Source: Streptomyces fodineus (GTDB lineage Bacteria; Actinomycetota; Actinomycetes; Streptomycetales; Streptomycetaceae). Taken from it: DNA of 64,000 bases. Position numbers and translations under genes: made by a program. This document shows positions 43,733-51,597 of this stretch, in pieces (positions within the stretch are counted from its first letter, which is position 1; each line of letters begins with the position of its first letter). The notes beneath the pieces were generated by a model. It made no database searches. It had not been told where the DNA came from and saw only the letters and a list, made by a program, of their open reading frames with translations. The stretch lies in the NCBI RefSeq assembly GCF_001735805.1, contig NZ_CP017248.1:4960001-5024000 (forward strand), given 5' to 3'.

Positions 43733-43805
43733 TGGAGCCTAGGGGAGTCGAACCCCTGACATCCGCCATGCAAAGACGGCGCTCTACCAACTGAGCTAAG
43801 GCCCC
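43733..43805 (-). tRNA. tRNA-Ala (TGC)
   Basis: On the minus strand GGGGCCT pairs with AGGCTCC (one G-U pair). The D arm GCTCAGTTGGTAGAGC, anticodon loop TTTGCAT giving TGC, and T arm CAGGGGTTCGACTCCCCT are all present. 73 bases, CCA only partly encoded (CC then G). Confidence 0.97.
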
Positions 43806-43938
43806 GGGAAGCAGCGGCCAGCCGGAGGAATCGTGATTCCGGCGGGCGCCGCAGACCAGAGTACCGGGTCACCCCCGGTATCTCGCAAAAAGATTGGGGG
43901 TCCCCGCGGATGACCACTCTCCGTAAGATGCTCGACGT

Positions 43939-43956
43939 GGTTCGCTACAGCGAACC
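43939..43956. promoter_or_regulatory. 18-bp palindrome before the XRE regulator
   Basis: GGTTCGCT-AC-AGCGAACC: perfect 8-bp arms, 33 bases before the start of the HTH gene at 43989. It is a good candidate for an autoregulatory operator. Confidence 0.6.
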
Positions 43957-43988
43957 GCGGTTTTCAGGGGAAGCGATGGGGAGACGCA

Positions 43989-44537
43989 ATGGACGCCGCA
44001 CAGCAGGAAGCCACCGCGAGAGCGCGGGAGCTGCAGCGGAACTGGTACGGGGAGCCGTTGGGGGCGCTCTTCCGTAAGCTCATAGACGATCTCGGGCTCA
44101 ATCAGGCCCGTCTCGCGGCGGTCCTGGGGCTGTCCGCTCCGATGCTCTCGCAGCTGATGAGCGGCCAGCGCGCGAAGATCGGCAATCCCGCCGTGGTCCA
44201 GCGGGTGCAGCTGCTGCAGGAGCTGGCGGCCCAGGCCGCGGACGGCAGTGTGAGCGCCGCCGAGGCGACCGAGCGGATGGACGAGATCAAGAAGTCGCAG
44301 GGGGGCTCCGTGCTCAACAACACCACACAGACCACGAGCGGTTCGGGGGCGCCGACGGTCAAGCGGGTGGTCCGCGAGATCCAGTCGCTGCTGCGCTCGG
44401 TGGCCGCCGCGGGTGACATCATCGACGCGGCGGACAGCCTCGCGCCGACCCATCCGGAGCTGGCGGAGTTCCTCCGTGTCTACGGCGCCGGCCGCACCTC
44501 CGACGCCGTCGCGCACTACCAGTCCCACCAGAACTAG
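43989..44537 (+). CDS. XRE-like helix-turn-helix DNA-binding protein
   Basis: 182-residue protein. The first 70 or so residues contain a HTH (LGLNQARLAAVLGLSAPMLSQLMSGQR), then a helical part with a Ser/Thr/Asn-rich hinge (NNTTQTTSGSG) and a C-terminal helical domain ending in GRTSDAVAHYQSHQ. It has homologues in Streptomyces at this place near tRNA-Ala. A perfect palindrome precedes it, suggesting autoregulation; a strong terminator follows. The target genes are not known. Confidence 0.85.
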   Translation: MDAAQQEATARARELQRNWYGEPLGALFRKLIDDLGLNQARLAAVLGLSAPMLSQLMSGQRAKIGNPAVVQRVQLLQELAAQAADGSVSAAEATERMDEIKKSQGGSVLNNTTQTTSGSGAPTVKRVVREIQSLLRSVAAAGDIIDAADSLAPTHPELAEFLRVYGAGRTSDAVAHYQSHQN

Positions 44538-44543
44538 GACCCA

Positions 44544-44580
44544 CGGCCCGGTTCCCGGAGGGGGTCCGGGAACCGGGCCG
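44544..44580 (+). terminator. Terminator after the XRE gene
   Basis: CGGCCCGGTTCCCGGA and its exact complement make a 16-bp stem with a GGGGG loop, 7 bases after the stop codon. Confidence 0.85.
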
Positions 44581-44745
44581 GGGCCGAGGTCGCCGAGGGG
44601 GGCGGCCTGCGCCGGGGCCCGTCCTTGATCGTGGAGCGGGGTCGTATCACTCATCACGGGGGCGTCGGGGGGGAAGCGAGGGGAAGTGGGGAAGTAAGGG
44701 GTCGGGGGACTGACGCGGGTCCAGGGGGAGGAGCGATGGGCTGCC

Positions 44746-46239
44746 ATGGGTGAGACGTTCGCCGGCCGGTACGAGCTGGCCGACCCGATCGGACGCGGGG
44801 GCGTGGGCGCCGTATGGCGGGCCTGGGATCACCGCCGACGGCGCTATGTGGCCGCCAAGGTGCTCCAGCAGCGCGACGCCCACTCCCTGCTGCGCTTCGT
44901 ACGGGAGCAGGCCCTGCGGATCGACCACCCTCATGTCCTCGCCCCGGCCAGCTGGGCCGCCGACGACGACAAGGTGCTGTTCACCATGGACCTGGTCGCC
45001 GGCGGCTCCCTCGTCCACCTCGTCGGCGACTACGGCCCGCTGCCACCGGCCTTCGTGTGCACCCTGCTCGACCAGCTTCTGTCCGGTCTGGCCGCCGTCC
45101 ATGCCGAGGGCGTCATCCACCGGGACATCAAGCCCGCCAACGTCCTCCTCGAAGCGACCGGCACCGGCCGGCCGCGGCTGCGGCTGTCCGACTTCGGCAT
45201 CGCCATGCGGCTCGGCGAACCCCGTCTGACGGAGACCAACCTCGTGGTGGGCACGCCCGGTTACCTCGCGCCGGAGCAGATGCTCGGCGCCGAACCCGAC
45301 TTCCCCGCCGACCTGTTCGCCGTGGGACTGGTCGCGCTGTATCTCCTGGAGGGCGCCAAGCCCGACGTCAAGGCGCTCGTGCAGTACTTCGCGGACCATG
45401 GGACGCCCAGCCCGCCCAAGGGCATCCCGGAGCCCTTGTGGCAGGTCGTCGCCACCCTGCTCCAGCCCGACCCGGACGCGCGTTTCCGTACCGCCACGGG
45501 CGCGCGCAAGGCTCTCGCCGCCGCGGCGGAGCTGCTGCCGGAGCCCGAACCCGACGACGAGCTGATCGAGATATTCGACCAACTCGGGCCGCTTCCACCC
45601 GGATTCGCCCCTGACGGCCCCCTCAAGAGGGCCTCGGGGGTGGCCCTGGAGCTGGTCGGGGGCACCGACACGACTCCGTCCCCGGACGCCGGAGCCGACC
45701 CGGGCACCGGCTCCCTCTCGGACACCGGCAGTTTCCGTCTGCCGCCGCCCCCGGAGCCGTCGTCACCGGAGCTGCCACCCGAAGGGCCGCCGTCCCAGGA
45801 CCCGCTGCCACAGCAGCCCCCGACCCCCGAGCCGTACCCCCAGCAGGCACCGCCGCCCGCGGACGAGCGCAGTCGGCCCCGCGCCGAGCAGATGCCCCGG
45901 GCCGTGGATGCCTCCCCGTACCCGCCGTACGCACAGCCGTACCTCCAGCCGTACGCCCAGCAGCCCCCGACCCCCGCTCAACCCCCGCTCCACCAGCCGT
46001 ACTTCTCCCCCCGGGCCCACGACCCGCGGGTCGACGCCTCCACCGCTTCGTACACCGCTCATGACACGCACCTTCCGCATCCGGGCCGGCCGTTGTCCGG
46101 CCCGCCCGTGCAAGGGCGCAGAGGGCATCGGGCGGGCAGGAACCGGCGGCCCGGCCCGCCGGCGAAGGTCGCGGTCCCGATGCTGTTGCTGGCGCTGGCC
46201 TGCTACGCGGTGGGCTTCTGGGCGTTGACCCGCGTCTGA
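44746..46239 (+). CDS. Membrane Ser/Thr protein kinase
   Basis: 497-residue Hanks-type kinase. GRGGVGAVWRAWD is the glycine loop, Lys in YVAAKVLQQ, HRDIKPANVLLE the catalytic loop, DFGIAMRLG the metal loop and GTPGYLAPEQML the activation segment, which lacks the usual cluster of Thr. The region from about 280 to 470 is Pro/Gln/Ser-rich and disordered with PYPPYAQPYLQPY repeats. A single helix ends the protein (VAVPMLLLALACYAVGFWAL), so the kinase is tethered by its C-terminus and has no outer sensor domain. The upstream DNA has many G runs. Its 3' end overlaps the convergent gene by 37 bases. Target unknown. Confidence 0.9.
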   Translation: MGETFAGRYELADPIGRGGVGAVWRAWDHRRRRYVAAKVLQQRDAHSLLRFVREQALRIDHPHVLAPASWAADDDKVLFTMDLVAGGSLVHLVGDYGPLPPAFVCTLLDQLLSGLAAVHAEGVIHRDIKPANVLLEATGTGRPRLRLSDFGIAMRLGEPRLTETNLVVGTPGYLAPEQMLGAEPDFPADLFAVGLVALYLLEGAKPDVKALVQYFADHGTPSPPKGIPEPLWQVVATLLQPDPDARFRTATGARKALAAAAELLPEPEPDDELIEIFDQLGPLPPGFAPDGPLKRASGVALELVGGTDTTPSPDAGADPGTGSLSDTGSFRLPPPPEPSSPELPPEGPPSQDPLPQQPPTPEPYPQQAPPPADERSRPRAEQMPRAVDASPYPPYAQPYLQPYAQQPPTPAQPPLHQPYFSPRAHDPRVDASTASYTAHDTHLPHPGRPLSGPPVQGRRGHRAGRNRRPGPPAKVAVPMLLLALACYAVGFWALTRV

Positions 46240-47615
46240 GCCCGCCGGGCCGTCACCGTCCAGCCGGCGAGCACCAGCAGCAGGACGGTCCCCAGGCCGA
46301 TCCCGGCGATCGCGACCAGCTTCATCGCGCTGCCGTCCCCGCCGCCGGTGCTCGCGGTGGCCGCCGCCTGCCGGTCCTGCCCGGTGACGGTGAACACGCC
46401 GGCGGGCACGGGCTGCCCGGCGTACTCCGGCCCCGCGTGCGCCTGCCCGGCCACCCGGACCCGCAGCGTCACGGCGAACGGGCCCCGCCCGAAGGTGCCG
46501 GCCAGCTGCTCGCTGAGATGCAGGACCAGGTAGTAGTCGCCGGCGAAGCGGACGGCGGTCGCCCCGGCGGGAATGGCGTAGCGGTTGGCGTACTCCACCG
46601 GCGGGAGCGGGTCGAGTACGGCGGGTTTCTGCACGCCGGTGTAGCCGAGGGCGGCGTCCTCGACGTAGCCGCGGACGGGGTTGTAGAGGGAGAGGTTCAG
46701 GGCGCCGCCGACATAGCCGTGCCCCCGCGCACCGGCCAGTTCGGCGGAGGCGTGCAGCTGTCGGCCCCAGTCGACCGGCACCTTGTAGAACCGTGTCTCG
46801 CCGGGCACGAGCGCGGTCCGCCAGACGCCCTGGCCCAGCGGGCGGGCCGAGGCGAAACCGGTGCCGCCCAGGCGGTCGCGGGGCTCACCGCCGAGCGGTT
46901 CGGGCGTGGCGGAGTTCCAGGTCTGCGGCGCGGAGGTGGCACCGGCCCGCGCCGGGCGCGGCTCGGTGGCGGGCGCGATCTCCAGGTCCCAGCGCGCGGA
47001 AGGGGCCGTACCGGGGTTTCCGGTGTCGAGGCGCTCGACGAGCAGGTAGTAGGTCCCCCGGCCCTGGCACAGCCTCTTGCCGGCCTCCCGCTGCGCCAGC
47101 GCGGTGACCGGGCGCGGGCTGAGCCCGGCGCCGAAGCGGGCGGAGAAGGCGGAGGAGTAGGAGCAGGGTGTGCCGTGCGCGTCCTGGAGCGAGACCCTGA
47201 TGCCGTCGGTGGCGGAGACGGTGGCGTTCGCCGGGGGTACGGCGGTGACCGGGACGTACGCCGTGTCGGCGGCCGTGAGGTCGAGCCGGTAGTAGAGCTT
47301 GCCATTCCTCGGCAGGGAGCTGCGGTAGGTGGCGCCGGGCTCGAGCCGTGCGGCGGTCGCCGTCCCCGTCGCGCCTGCGACGGTACGGGCCCCGGGCGCG
47401 AAGGCGTACGGCGCCGCCTGCGCGTCCCCGGCCGGGGTCGCCGACGCGGGCGCGGCGCCCGTCACCAGCACCAGCAGTGCGCACAGCCCCGGCAACAGGG
47501 CCGTCCGCACGGCGCCGACGCCGAAGACCGCCCGGCGGCCGCACCGCCGCAACCACCACCACGCCGTACGTCGCCCTGGCCCTCGCCCCCGCACGTGCCG
47601 ACCTCCCCGTGTCAT
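46203..47615 (-). CDS. Secreted, C-terminally anchored protein of unknown function
   Basis: 470 residues with an Arg-rich N-terminus and a signal peptide or signal anchor (LLPGLCALLVLVTGAAPASA). The outer part is rich in Gly, Thr and Tyr, with two Cys (TPCSYSS, KRLCQGR) that could form a disulfide and two beta-rich repeats with similar phrases (RFYKVPVDWGRQL and LYYRLDLTAADT). A C-terminal helix (LVAIAGIGLGTVLLLVLAGW) anchors it. Homologues occur in Streptomyces beside the kinase gene, so it could be a partner. No enzymatic motif was recognised. The ATG at 47615 fits the signal peptide length. Confidence 0.8.
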   Translation of the reverse strand: MTRGGRHVRGRGPGRRTAWWWLRRCGRRAVFGVGAVRTALLPGLCALLVLVTGAAPASATPAGDAQAAPYAFAPGARTVAGATGTATAARLEPGATYRSSLPRNGKLYYRLDLTAADTAYVPVTAVPPANATVSATDGIRVSLQDAHGTPCSYSSAFSARFGAGLSPRPVTALAQREAGKRLCQGRGTYYLLVERLDTGNPGTAPSARWDLEIAPATEPRPARAGATSAPQTWNSATPEPLGGEPRDRLGGTGFASARPLGQGVWRTALVPGETRFYKVPVDWGRQLHASAELAGARGHGYVGGALNLSLYNPVRGYVEDAALGYTGVQKPAVLDPLPPVEYANRYAIPAGATAVRFAGDYYLVLHLSEQLAGTFGRGPFAVTLRVRVAGQAHAGPEYAGQPVPAGVFTVTGQDRQAAATASTGGGDGSAMKLVAIAGIGLGTVLLLVLAGWTVTARRAQTRVNAQKPTA

Positions 47616-47808
47616 CGCTCCGCAGCCGTACCGGACCGGGCCCATCCTGCCCCGAGCGCCCTTGCGCCATCCGGGCAACGCGCACGGCCGTCCGAAACGC
47701 CCGGCACCTCCCGGCGCGCGCCCGCGTGCCGGGCTGTCCCCCTCGCGAACGTGTACAGCGCCCGGCGGGCGCCCGCAACGCGGCGAACGGACGCCGGGGC
47801 AATACAAA

Positions 47809-47835
47809 ACCCCGACCGCGAAAGGGCGGTCGGGG
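47809..47835 (-). terminator. Terminator after the DLW-39 gene
   Basis: CCCCGACCGC and GCGGTCGGGG flank a 6-base loop; on the minus strand TTTTGTATT follows, a Rho-independent terminator 26 bases after the stop. Confidence 0.85.
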
Positions 47836-47860
47836 TCTGTTCGGATTCTGGTATCGGCAC

Positions 47861-47989
47861 TCAGGAGCCCGTGGGCACGGAGTCAGTCGCCTCCGTCCAC
47901 AGATCCTGCTCGGCGCGATCCGCCTGGATCTGGCGGTACACGAGGAGCCCGCCGATGGCGGCCAGTGCGACCAGGAGCAGCTTCTTCAC
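47861..47989 (-). CDS. DLW-39 family small membrane protein
   Basis: 42 residues: VKKLLLVALAAIGGLLVYRQ forms one helix, then IQADRAEQDLWTEATDSV with the DLW motif that names the family, conserved in actinobacteria near gyrA and the tRNA genes. The GTG at 47989 has GAGG 6 bases before. The minus-strand TATAGT at 48040-48035 fits a -10 box and a palindrome overlies the -35 area. Function unknown. Confidence 0.87.
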   Translation of the reverse strand: MKKLLLVALAAIGGLLVYRQIQADRAEQDLWTEATDSVPTGS

Positions 47990-48042
47990 CGCGCGACCTC
48001 GTCTTTCCTTGACGTAGGGGACCTCTGGCGCCCGACTATACA

Positions 48043-48064
48043 CACCGACCGATATCGATCGGTG
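48043..48064. promoter_or_regulatory. 22-bp palindrome over the DLW-39 promoter
   Basis: Half-sites CACCGAC and ATCGGTG surround a central CGATATCG; only one pair mismatches. It lies directly upstream of the -10-like TATAGT of the DLW-39 gene, where a repressor would block the -35 region. Confidence 0.55.
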
Positions 48065-48337
48065 ACCTGCGGCGTGCCCCAACTCCCGCCTCCGGCAGCG
48101 CAATAGGCCAGGTCCTGCGCCGTTCCGATCGGAGGGTGATCACACCCGCACGGACGGTTACTTTGCTCCCTCTTCGCTCACTCTCACCGGGTTTTGGGGT
48201 TTTCCCGCCCTCTTGCGGCCATCCGGGTGGTGTTCATCGGAACATCGACGCGCCACGGGCGTCGGTCCACCACTTCGCGGCGCACATACACATCATGAGG
48301 AAAGTACGCAAATCGCCCAACCCGAAAGAGAGGGACC

Positions 48338-48694
48338 ATGGCCCAGCACAAGGTCATGAAACTGTGGACCGCGATCGTCACCGCCTTCCTCGCGCTGTGC
48401 ACGGCGCTCGGACTCGTCACCGCCGCGACCGCCACGACCGCGGCGGCCGCATCCAAGAACGAGGGCCCCCGCACCGGCACCGCACACAAGACCATCCCGA
48501 CGAGCCCGACGATCCCGGCGCCACGTCACTGGTCCAGGTCCCATGCCAGTGCCCTGCCCCCCACGATGAAGCAGCGCATCCGGGCCGAGGCTCACGGAAA
48601 GACCCCCAGCTGCCGGCACCTGCCCCTCGCCGACAACCAGTCGGAGACCGCGACCACACCACAAGAACCCTCGGCGGGCACGCTCGACTGCTGA
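48338..48694 (+). CDS. Small secreted protein (DUF6344-like)
   Basis: 118 residues: KVMKLWTAIVTAFLALCTAL leads a signal peptide with cleavage likely after ATTAAAA, then a Thr/Pro/Ser/His-rich mature part with two Cys. GAGAGGGA lies before the ATG. The start resembles Streptomyces DUF6344 proteins (recollection, not checked). Unknown function. A terminator follows 72 bases after the stop. Confidence 0.7.
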   Translation: MAQHKVMKLWTAIVTAFLALCTALGLVTAATATTAAAASKNEGPRTGTAHKTIPTSPTIPAPRHWSRSHASALPPTMKQRIRAEAHGKTPSCRHLPLADNQSETATTPQEPSAGTLDC

Positions 48695-48765
48695 CCGTAC
48701 GCCCCACGCGGTACCGCAGCGTCTCGACACACGGCGACTTGCGTACGCACCAGTCGACACGAAAA

Positions 48766-48793
48766 GACCCCCGGCCGGGTTCGGCCGGGGGTC
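48766..48793. terminator. Terminator between the secreted protein and glycosyltransferase genes
   Basis: GACCCCCGGCC and GGCCGGGGGTC form an 11-bp stem with loop GGGTTC; AAAA precedes it, so it has a T tract only on the minus strand. It would end the secreted-protein transcript and any antisense one. Confidence 0.75.
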
Positions 48794-48831
48794 TCGCGCT
48801 GTTACCGGCGACCACGCCCGACGGAAAGGTG

Positions 48832-49614
48832 GTGAGTGCTGCCGTGCCCCGGCGCGTCACCGTTGTCACCGCTGTCCACGGTCCGTCCGCGCGGTTTCTG
48901 CCGGACGCCTACGCGTCCCTGTGCGAGCAGCGGCTGCCCGGCGGCTGGGAGTGGGAGTGGGTGATCCAGCAGGACGGCACCGCGGACGAGGTCCGCCCGT
49001 ACGTCCCGCGGCACGACCCGCGCGTGAGCTTCGGCCAGGGCCGGCCGGGCGGGCCCGGAGTCACCCGTACGATCGCGCTGGCGCGCGCCCAGGGCGCGTA
49101 CGTGAAGGTCCTGGACGCCGACGACCGGCTCACGCCGGGCGTGCTGGCCCGCGACCTGGCCGTGCTGGAGGCGCATCCCACCGTCGGCTGGACGACCTCC
49201 CGCGCCCTCGACCTGCTGCCCGACGGTTCCACGGCCGGCTTGCCCGGCGACCCGGACGAGGGTCCGCTCGAACGCGGCACCGTCCTCGGCCACTGGAAGC
49301 GCAACGACTGCCACGCCCTCGTGCATCCGGCGACCCTGTGCGTCCGGCGGGAGCTGCTCACCGCACTCGGCGGCTGGATGGCCCTGCCGGCCTCCGAGGA
49401 CACGGGCCTGCTGCTGGCGCTGGACGCGGTGAGCCGCGGCTGGTTCTCCGCGCCGGCCGGCCTGCTGTACCGCAGGTGGGAGGGCCAGGTCACGGCCCAG
49501 GCGTCGCACGTCGACCCCGTCGAGCGCGCGGCCCGGATGGCCGTCGCCGAGGCCCGGGCCCGCGCGCTGGCCGACTTCCGGTGGTCCTATCCGGCCGGTG
49601 CACGCACCGTGTGA
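48832..49614 (+). CDS. Glycosyltransferase family 2 protein
   Basis: About 260 residues with the GT-A fold: VTVVTAVHGPSARFLPDAYA at the start, the aspartate motif VKVLDADDRLTPGVLARD (DxD metal site), and later ALGGWMALPASEDTGLLLAL. It should transfer a sugar from a nucleotide donor to an unknown acceptor; no membrane segments, so soluble or peripheral. The start is uncertain: GTG 48832 or GTG 48844, each with GGTGG-like sites nearby. It is convergent with the ferredoxin gene, one base between the stops. Confidence 0.8.
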   Translation: MSAAVPRRVTVVTAVHGPSARFLPDAYASLCEQRLPGGWEWEWVIQQDGTADEVRPYVPRHDPRVSFGQGRPGGPGVTRTIALARAQGAYVKVLDADDRLTPGVLARDLAVLEAHPTVGWTTSRALDLLPDGSTAGLPGDPDEGPLERGTVLGHWKRNDCHALVHPATLCVRRELLTALGGWMALPASEDTGLLLALDAVSRGWFSAPAGLLYRRWEGQVTAQASHVDPVERAARMAVAEARARALADFRWSYPAGARTV

Positions 49615-49615
49615 G

Positions 49616-49804
49616 TCACCGCGTGAGCGCGATCGCCTGGGAGGGGCACGACTCGGCCGCCTCCCGGACCCGCGGATCGTCGGCGGACTCCTCCCGGCCG
49701 GGCCGTACGACGCCGTATCCGTCCTCGAACGCGAACACGTCCGGCGCCCGGTACGCGCACTCGGCGGAGCCGTAGCACAGGGAGCGGTCGACGGATACCT
49801 TCAT
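49616..49804 (-). CDS. Ferredoxin, [3Fe-4S] type
   Basis: 62 residues with CYGSAEC near residues 10-16 and CPSQAI near 53: the three-Cys pattern of Streptomyces [3Fe-4S] ferredoxins that pass electrons to cytochromes P450. APDVFAFEDGYGVV is typical. No P450 gene is adjacent. The ATG at 49804 follows GGAGGA. Confidence 0.92.
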   Translation of the reverse strand: MKVSVDRSLCYGSAECAYRAPDVFAFEDGYGVVRPGREESADDPRVREAAESCPSQAIALTR

Positions 49805-49883
49805 GCGTCCTCCAGTCCGGGGCGGTGGCTTCCAGGACGTCACTGCCCGGCGGACGGCGCGCCGAACCGGACCCCGCCCGGCG

Positions 49884-50366
49884 CTACCGCTCCCCGCCCG
49901 CGACGGACAGCCAGTGGGCCACCCGGCGGACCGTGGGCTCGTCGAGCCGTTCGGCCATCGTCCGCACCGCCTCGCCGTCCTCGGCGCTCAGGTCGTACAG
50001 GCCCGCCTTGCCCAGACCGGCCAGGAGGACCTGGTGCCGGCGGCCCGTCATGCGTTCCGCGAGCTTGGCCGGTTCACCGGGGCCGGGCGCGGGCCCGCCG
50101 GTGGCGGCGGCCGGGGCGGGTGCGGGCTCCTTTGCGGCCGGGGCGTCGAAGAGGTGCCAGGCGCCGCCCCTGGGCCCCCACAGGGCGACCGTCGCCTCCT
50201 CGCCGCGCGCCCGCAGGGTCTGGGTCATGTCCCCCACGGCGTACAGCACGGGAGCCCGGTCGGGGGACTCGGCGCCCACCGTCCAGGAGTCCAGCGAGGG
50301 CTGGTGGAACATCGCGACCCAGCGCGGGGCACCGGGCGGTCGCGGGCACGGGGGCCGTTTCTGCAT
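49884..50366 (-). CDS. Conserved hypothetical protein
   Basis: 160 residues, no membrane helix. An N-terminal beta-rich part (WVAMFHQPSLDSWTVGAESP ... EEATVALWGPRGGAWHLFDAP), an Ala/Pro-rich linker, and a C-terminal helical part (AERMTGRRHQVLLAGLGKAG). The ATG at 50366 has AAGGGG eight bases before it; an upstream GTG at 50375 would be too close to that site. No family recognised. Divergent from the Ala-rich gene with a palindrome between. Confidence 0.72.
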   Translation of the reverse strand: MQKRPPCPRPPGAPRWVAMFHQPSLDSWTVGAESPDRAPVLYAVGDMTQTLRARGEEATVALWGPRGGAWHLFDAPAAKEPAPAPAAATGGPAPGPGEPAKLAERMTGRRHQVLLAGLGKAGLYDLSAEDGEAVRTMAERLDEPTVRRVAHWLSVAGGER

Positions 50367-50407
50367 GACACTCACCCCTTCGGGAACAGCCGGCGAAGGA
50401 ACCGTAT

Positions 50408-50422
50408 CTGACGAACCGTCAG
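50408..50422. promoter_or_regulatory. Palindrome CTGACG-AAC-CGTCAG in a divergent promoter
   Basis: Perfect 6-bp arms with a 3-base centre lie between the divergent genes at 50366 and 50533. Related TGACG-n-CGTCA motifs are common before Streptomyces genes of TetR or GntR control. Candidate operator. Confidence 0.45.
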
Positions 50423-50532
50423 TTAACCAGTGCGGGCACCCTGACAGGACCCGCACTTCTGGCCTCTTCGCGAGCGGCGTGGCACCCTGCCCGCACCCCT
50501 GAGAGTGTCGTCCCGGACAAGGGAGGCCGAGG

Positions 50533-51072
50533 ATGAGCGGACGGGAAGAGACAGCAGCCAAGACGGCCGCGGAGGCCGAGGCGCTGCGCAGGCTCCACGG
50601 GGCCCGCGCGCACAGCGCCTACGACCGTGCGGTCGCCGCATGCCGGTACGCCGGTGTCGGCCGGGACGCGGCGGTGGCCGTCCCGAAGGACCCCGCGGGC
50701 CGGGCCGCCAACGCGCTGCGCCTGTCGGCCGAGTCACTCGCCGCGCTGACCGCGAGGGACCCGGACCCCGCGGCGGACGCCCGCTGCGCCCGCAACGCCG
50801 CCGCCACCGCGGCACTCGCCGCCCAGGTGGCCGCGGCCCGGGACGCAGGCACCACGGGCTCGGCCACGGGTCCCGCCGCCACCTCGGTCACGGCGTGCGC
50901 CGACGCCCTGCGCGCGGCCCTGGCGGCGTCCCAGGCCGCTGCGGCCGCGGCCGGTGGCAGTGCGCGGGGGCAGGACGCTGCCCTGAACGCCTCCGCCGGG
51001 GAGGCCGAGCGGCACGCCGTGGCCATGGCCCGTGCCGCCGGGTGGCTCGAAGCGCACAGGGCGGCCGACTGA
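50533..51072 (+). CDS. Ala-rich hypothetical protein
   Basis: 179 residues, about one third Ala, nearly all predicted helix, with Cys at three places (VAACRYAG, DARCARN, VTACADA). No signal or membrane helix. GGGAGGCCGAGG precedes the ATG. High GC in third positions supports coding. Function unknown; no family recognised. Confidence 0.68.
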   Translation: MSGREETAAKTAAEAEALRRLHGARAHSAYDRAVAACRYAGVGRDAAVAVPKDPAGRAANALRLSAESLAALTARDPDPAADARCARNAAATAALAAQVAAARDAGTTGSATGPAATSVTACADALRAALAASQAAAAAAGGSARGQDAALNASAGEAERHAVAMARAAGWLEAHRAAD

Positions 51073-51597
51073 GGGCGTGGACACGAAGACCGGCCGAGGA
51101 AGCGGACACGACGGCTGGATCAGGCATAGCACGCAGGCCGGACCAACATGCGACACCGGGTGATGTTTCACGTGAAACGTCACCCGGCCTGTACCGAGGA
51201 CTCCGCGCCCGCGCGAAGAGCCACCCCCACCCGCCCGGCACCGGTCCCTCCCCTCGTGGGGACCGGTGCCGAACGGTGCGGGATATCGACCCGCGCCGCG
51301 TCGGCTCGACGCGGGTCGAAGACAGGGAGCCGGCCCGAAGGGCTCGCGAGCTCACTCAGTGGTCGGTGGAAGTTGGCCGAGATCACTCGGTGCCATGGGG
51401 TCTCTTTCCGAGCGCAGGGCCGTGGCCTGTTCGGACGGTGTGTGACGGATCCGCTACCGGGTCCGGATCCTGCCATCTGTTGCCCGCCAGCGAGGAGACC
51501 ACGGCCTCCGGTCCCGTGCTTCGCCGCAGGTCAGCCGTATAAGGTGGGTTTTCCGGTCCGGACGTCCAGATGCGGGGGAAAGTAAAGGGGTGGGACC
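51073..51597. other. Intergenic region holding parS
   Basis: 525 bases between the Ala-rich gene and the large nSTAND-WD40 gene. Apart from the parS site at 51165-51178 no gene is supported. The A/T-richer part near 51535-51592 (GTATAAGGTGGG, AAAGTAAAGG) probably belongs to the promoter and ribosome site of the downstream gene. Confidence 0.5.
51165..51178. promoter_or_regulatory. parS centromere site (perfect, with extended symmetry)
   Basis: GTTTCACGTGAAAC within a longer near-palindrome: GTGAT on the left and GTCAC on the right extend the symmetry with one mismatch pair to 24 bp. It is the parS nearest to gyrA in the window. Confidence 0.93.
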
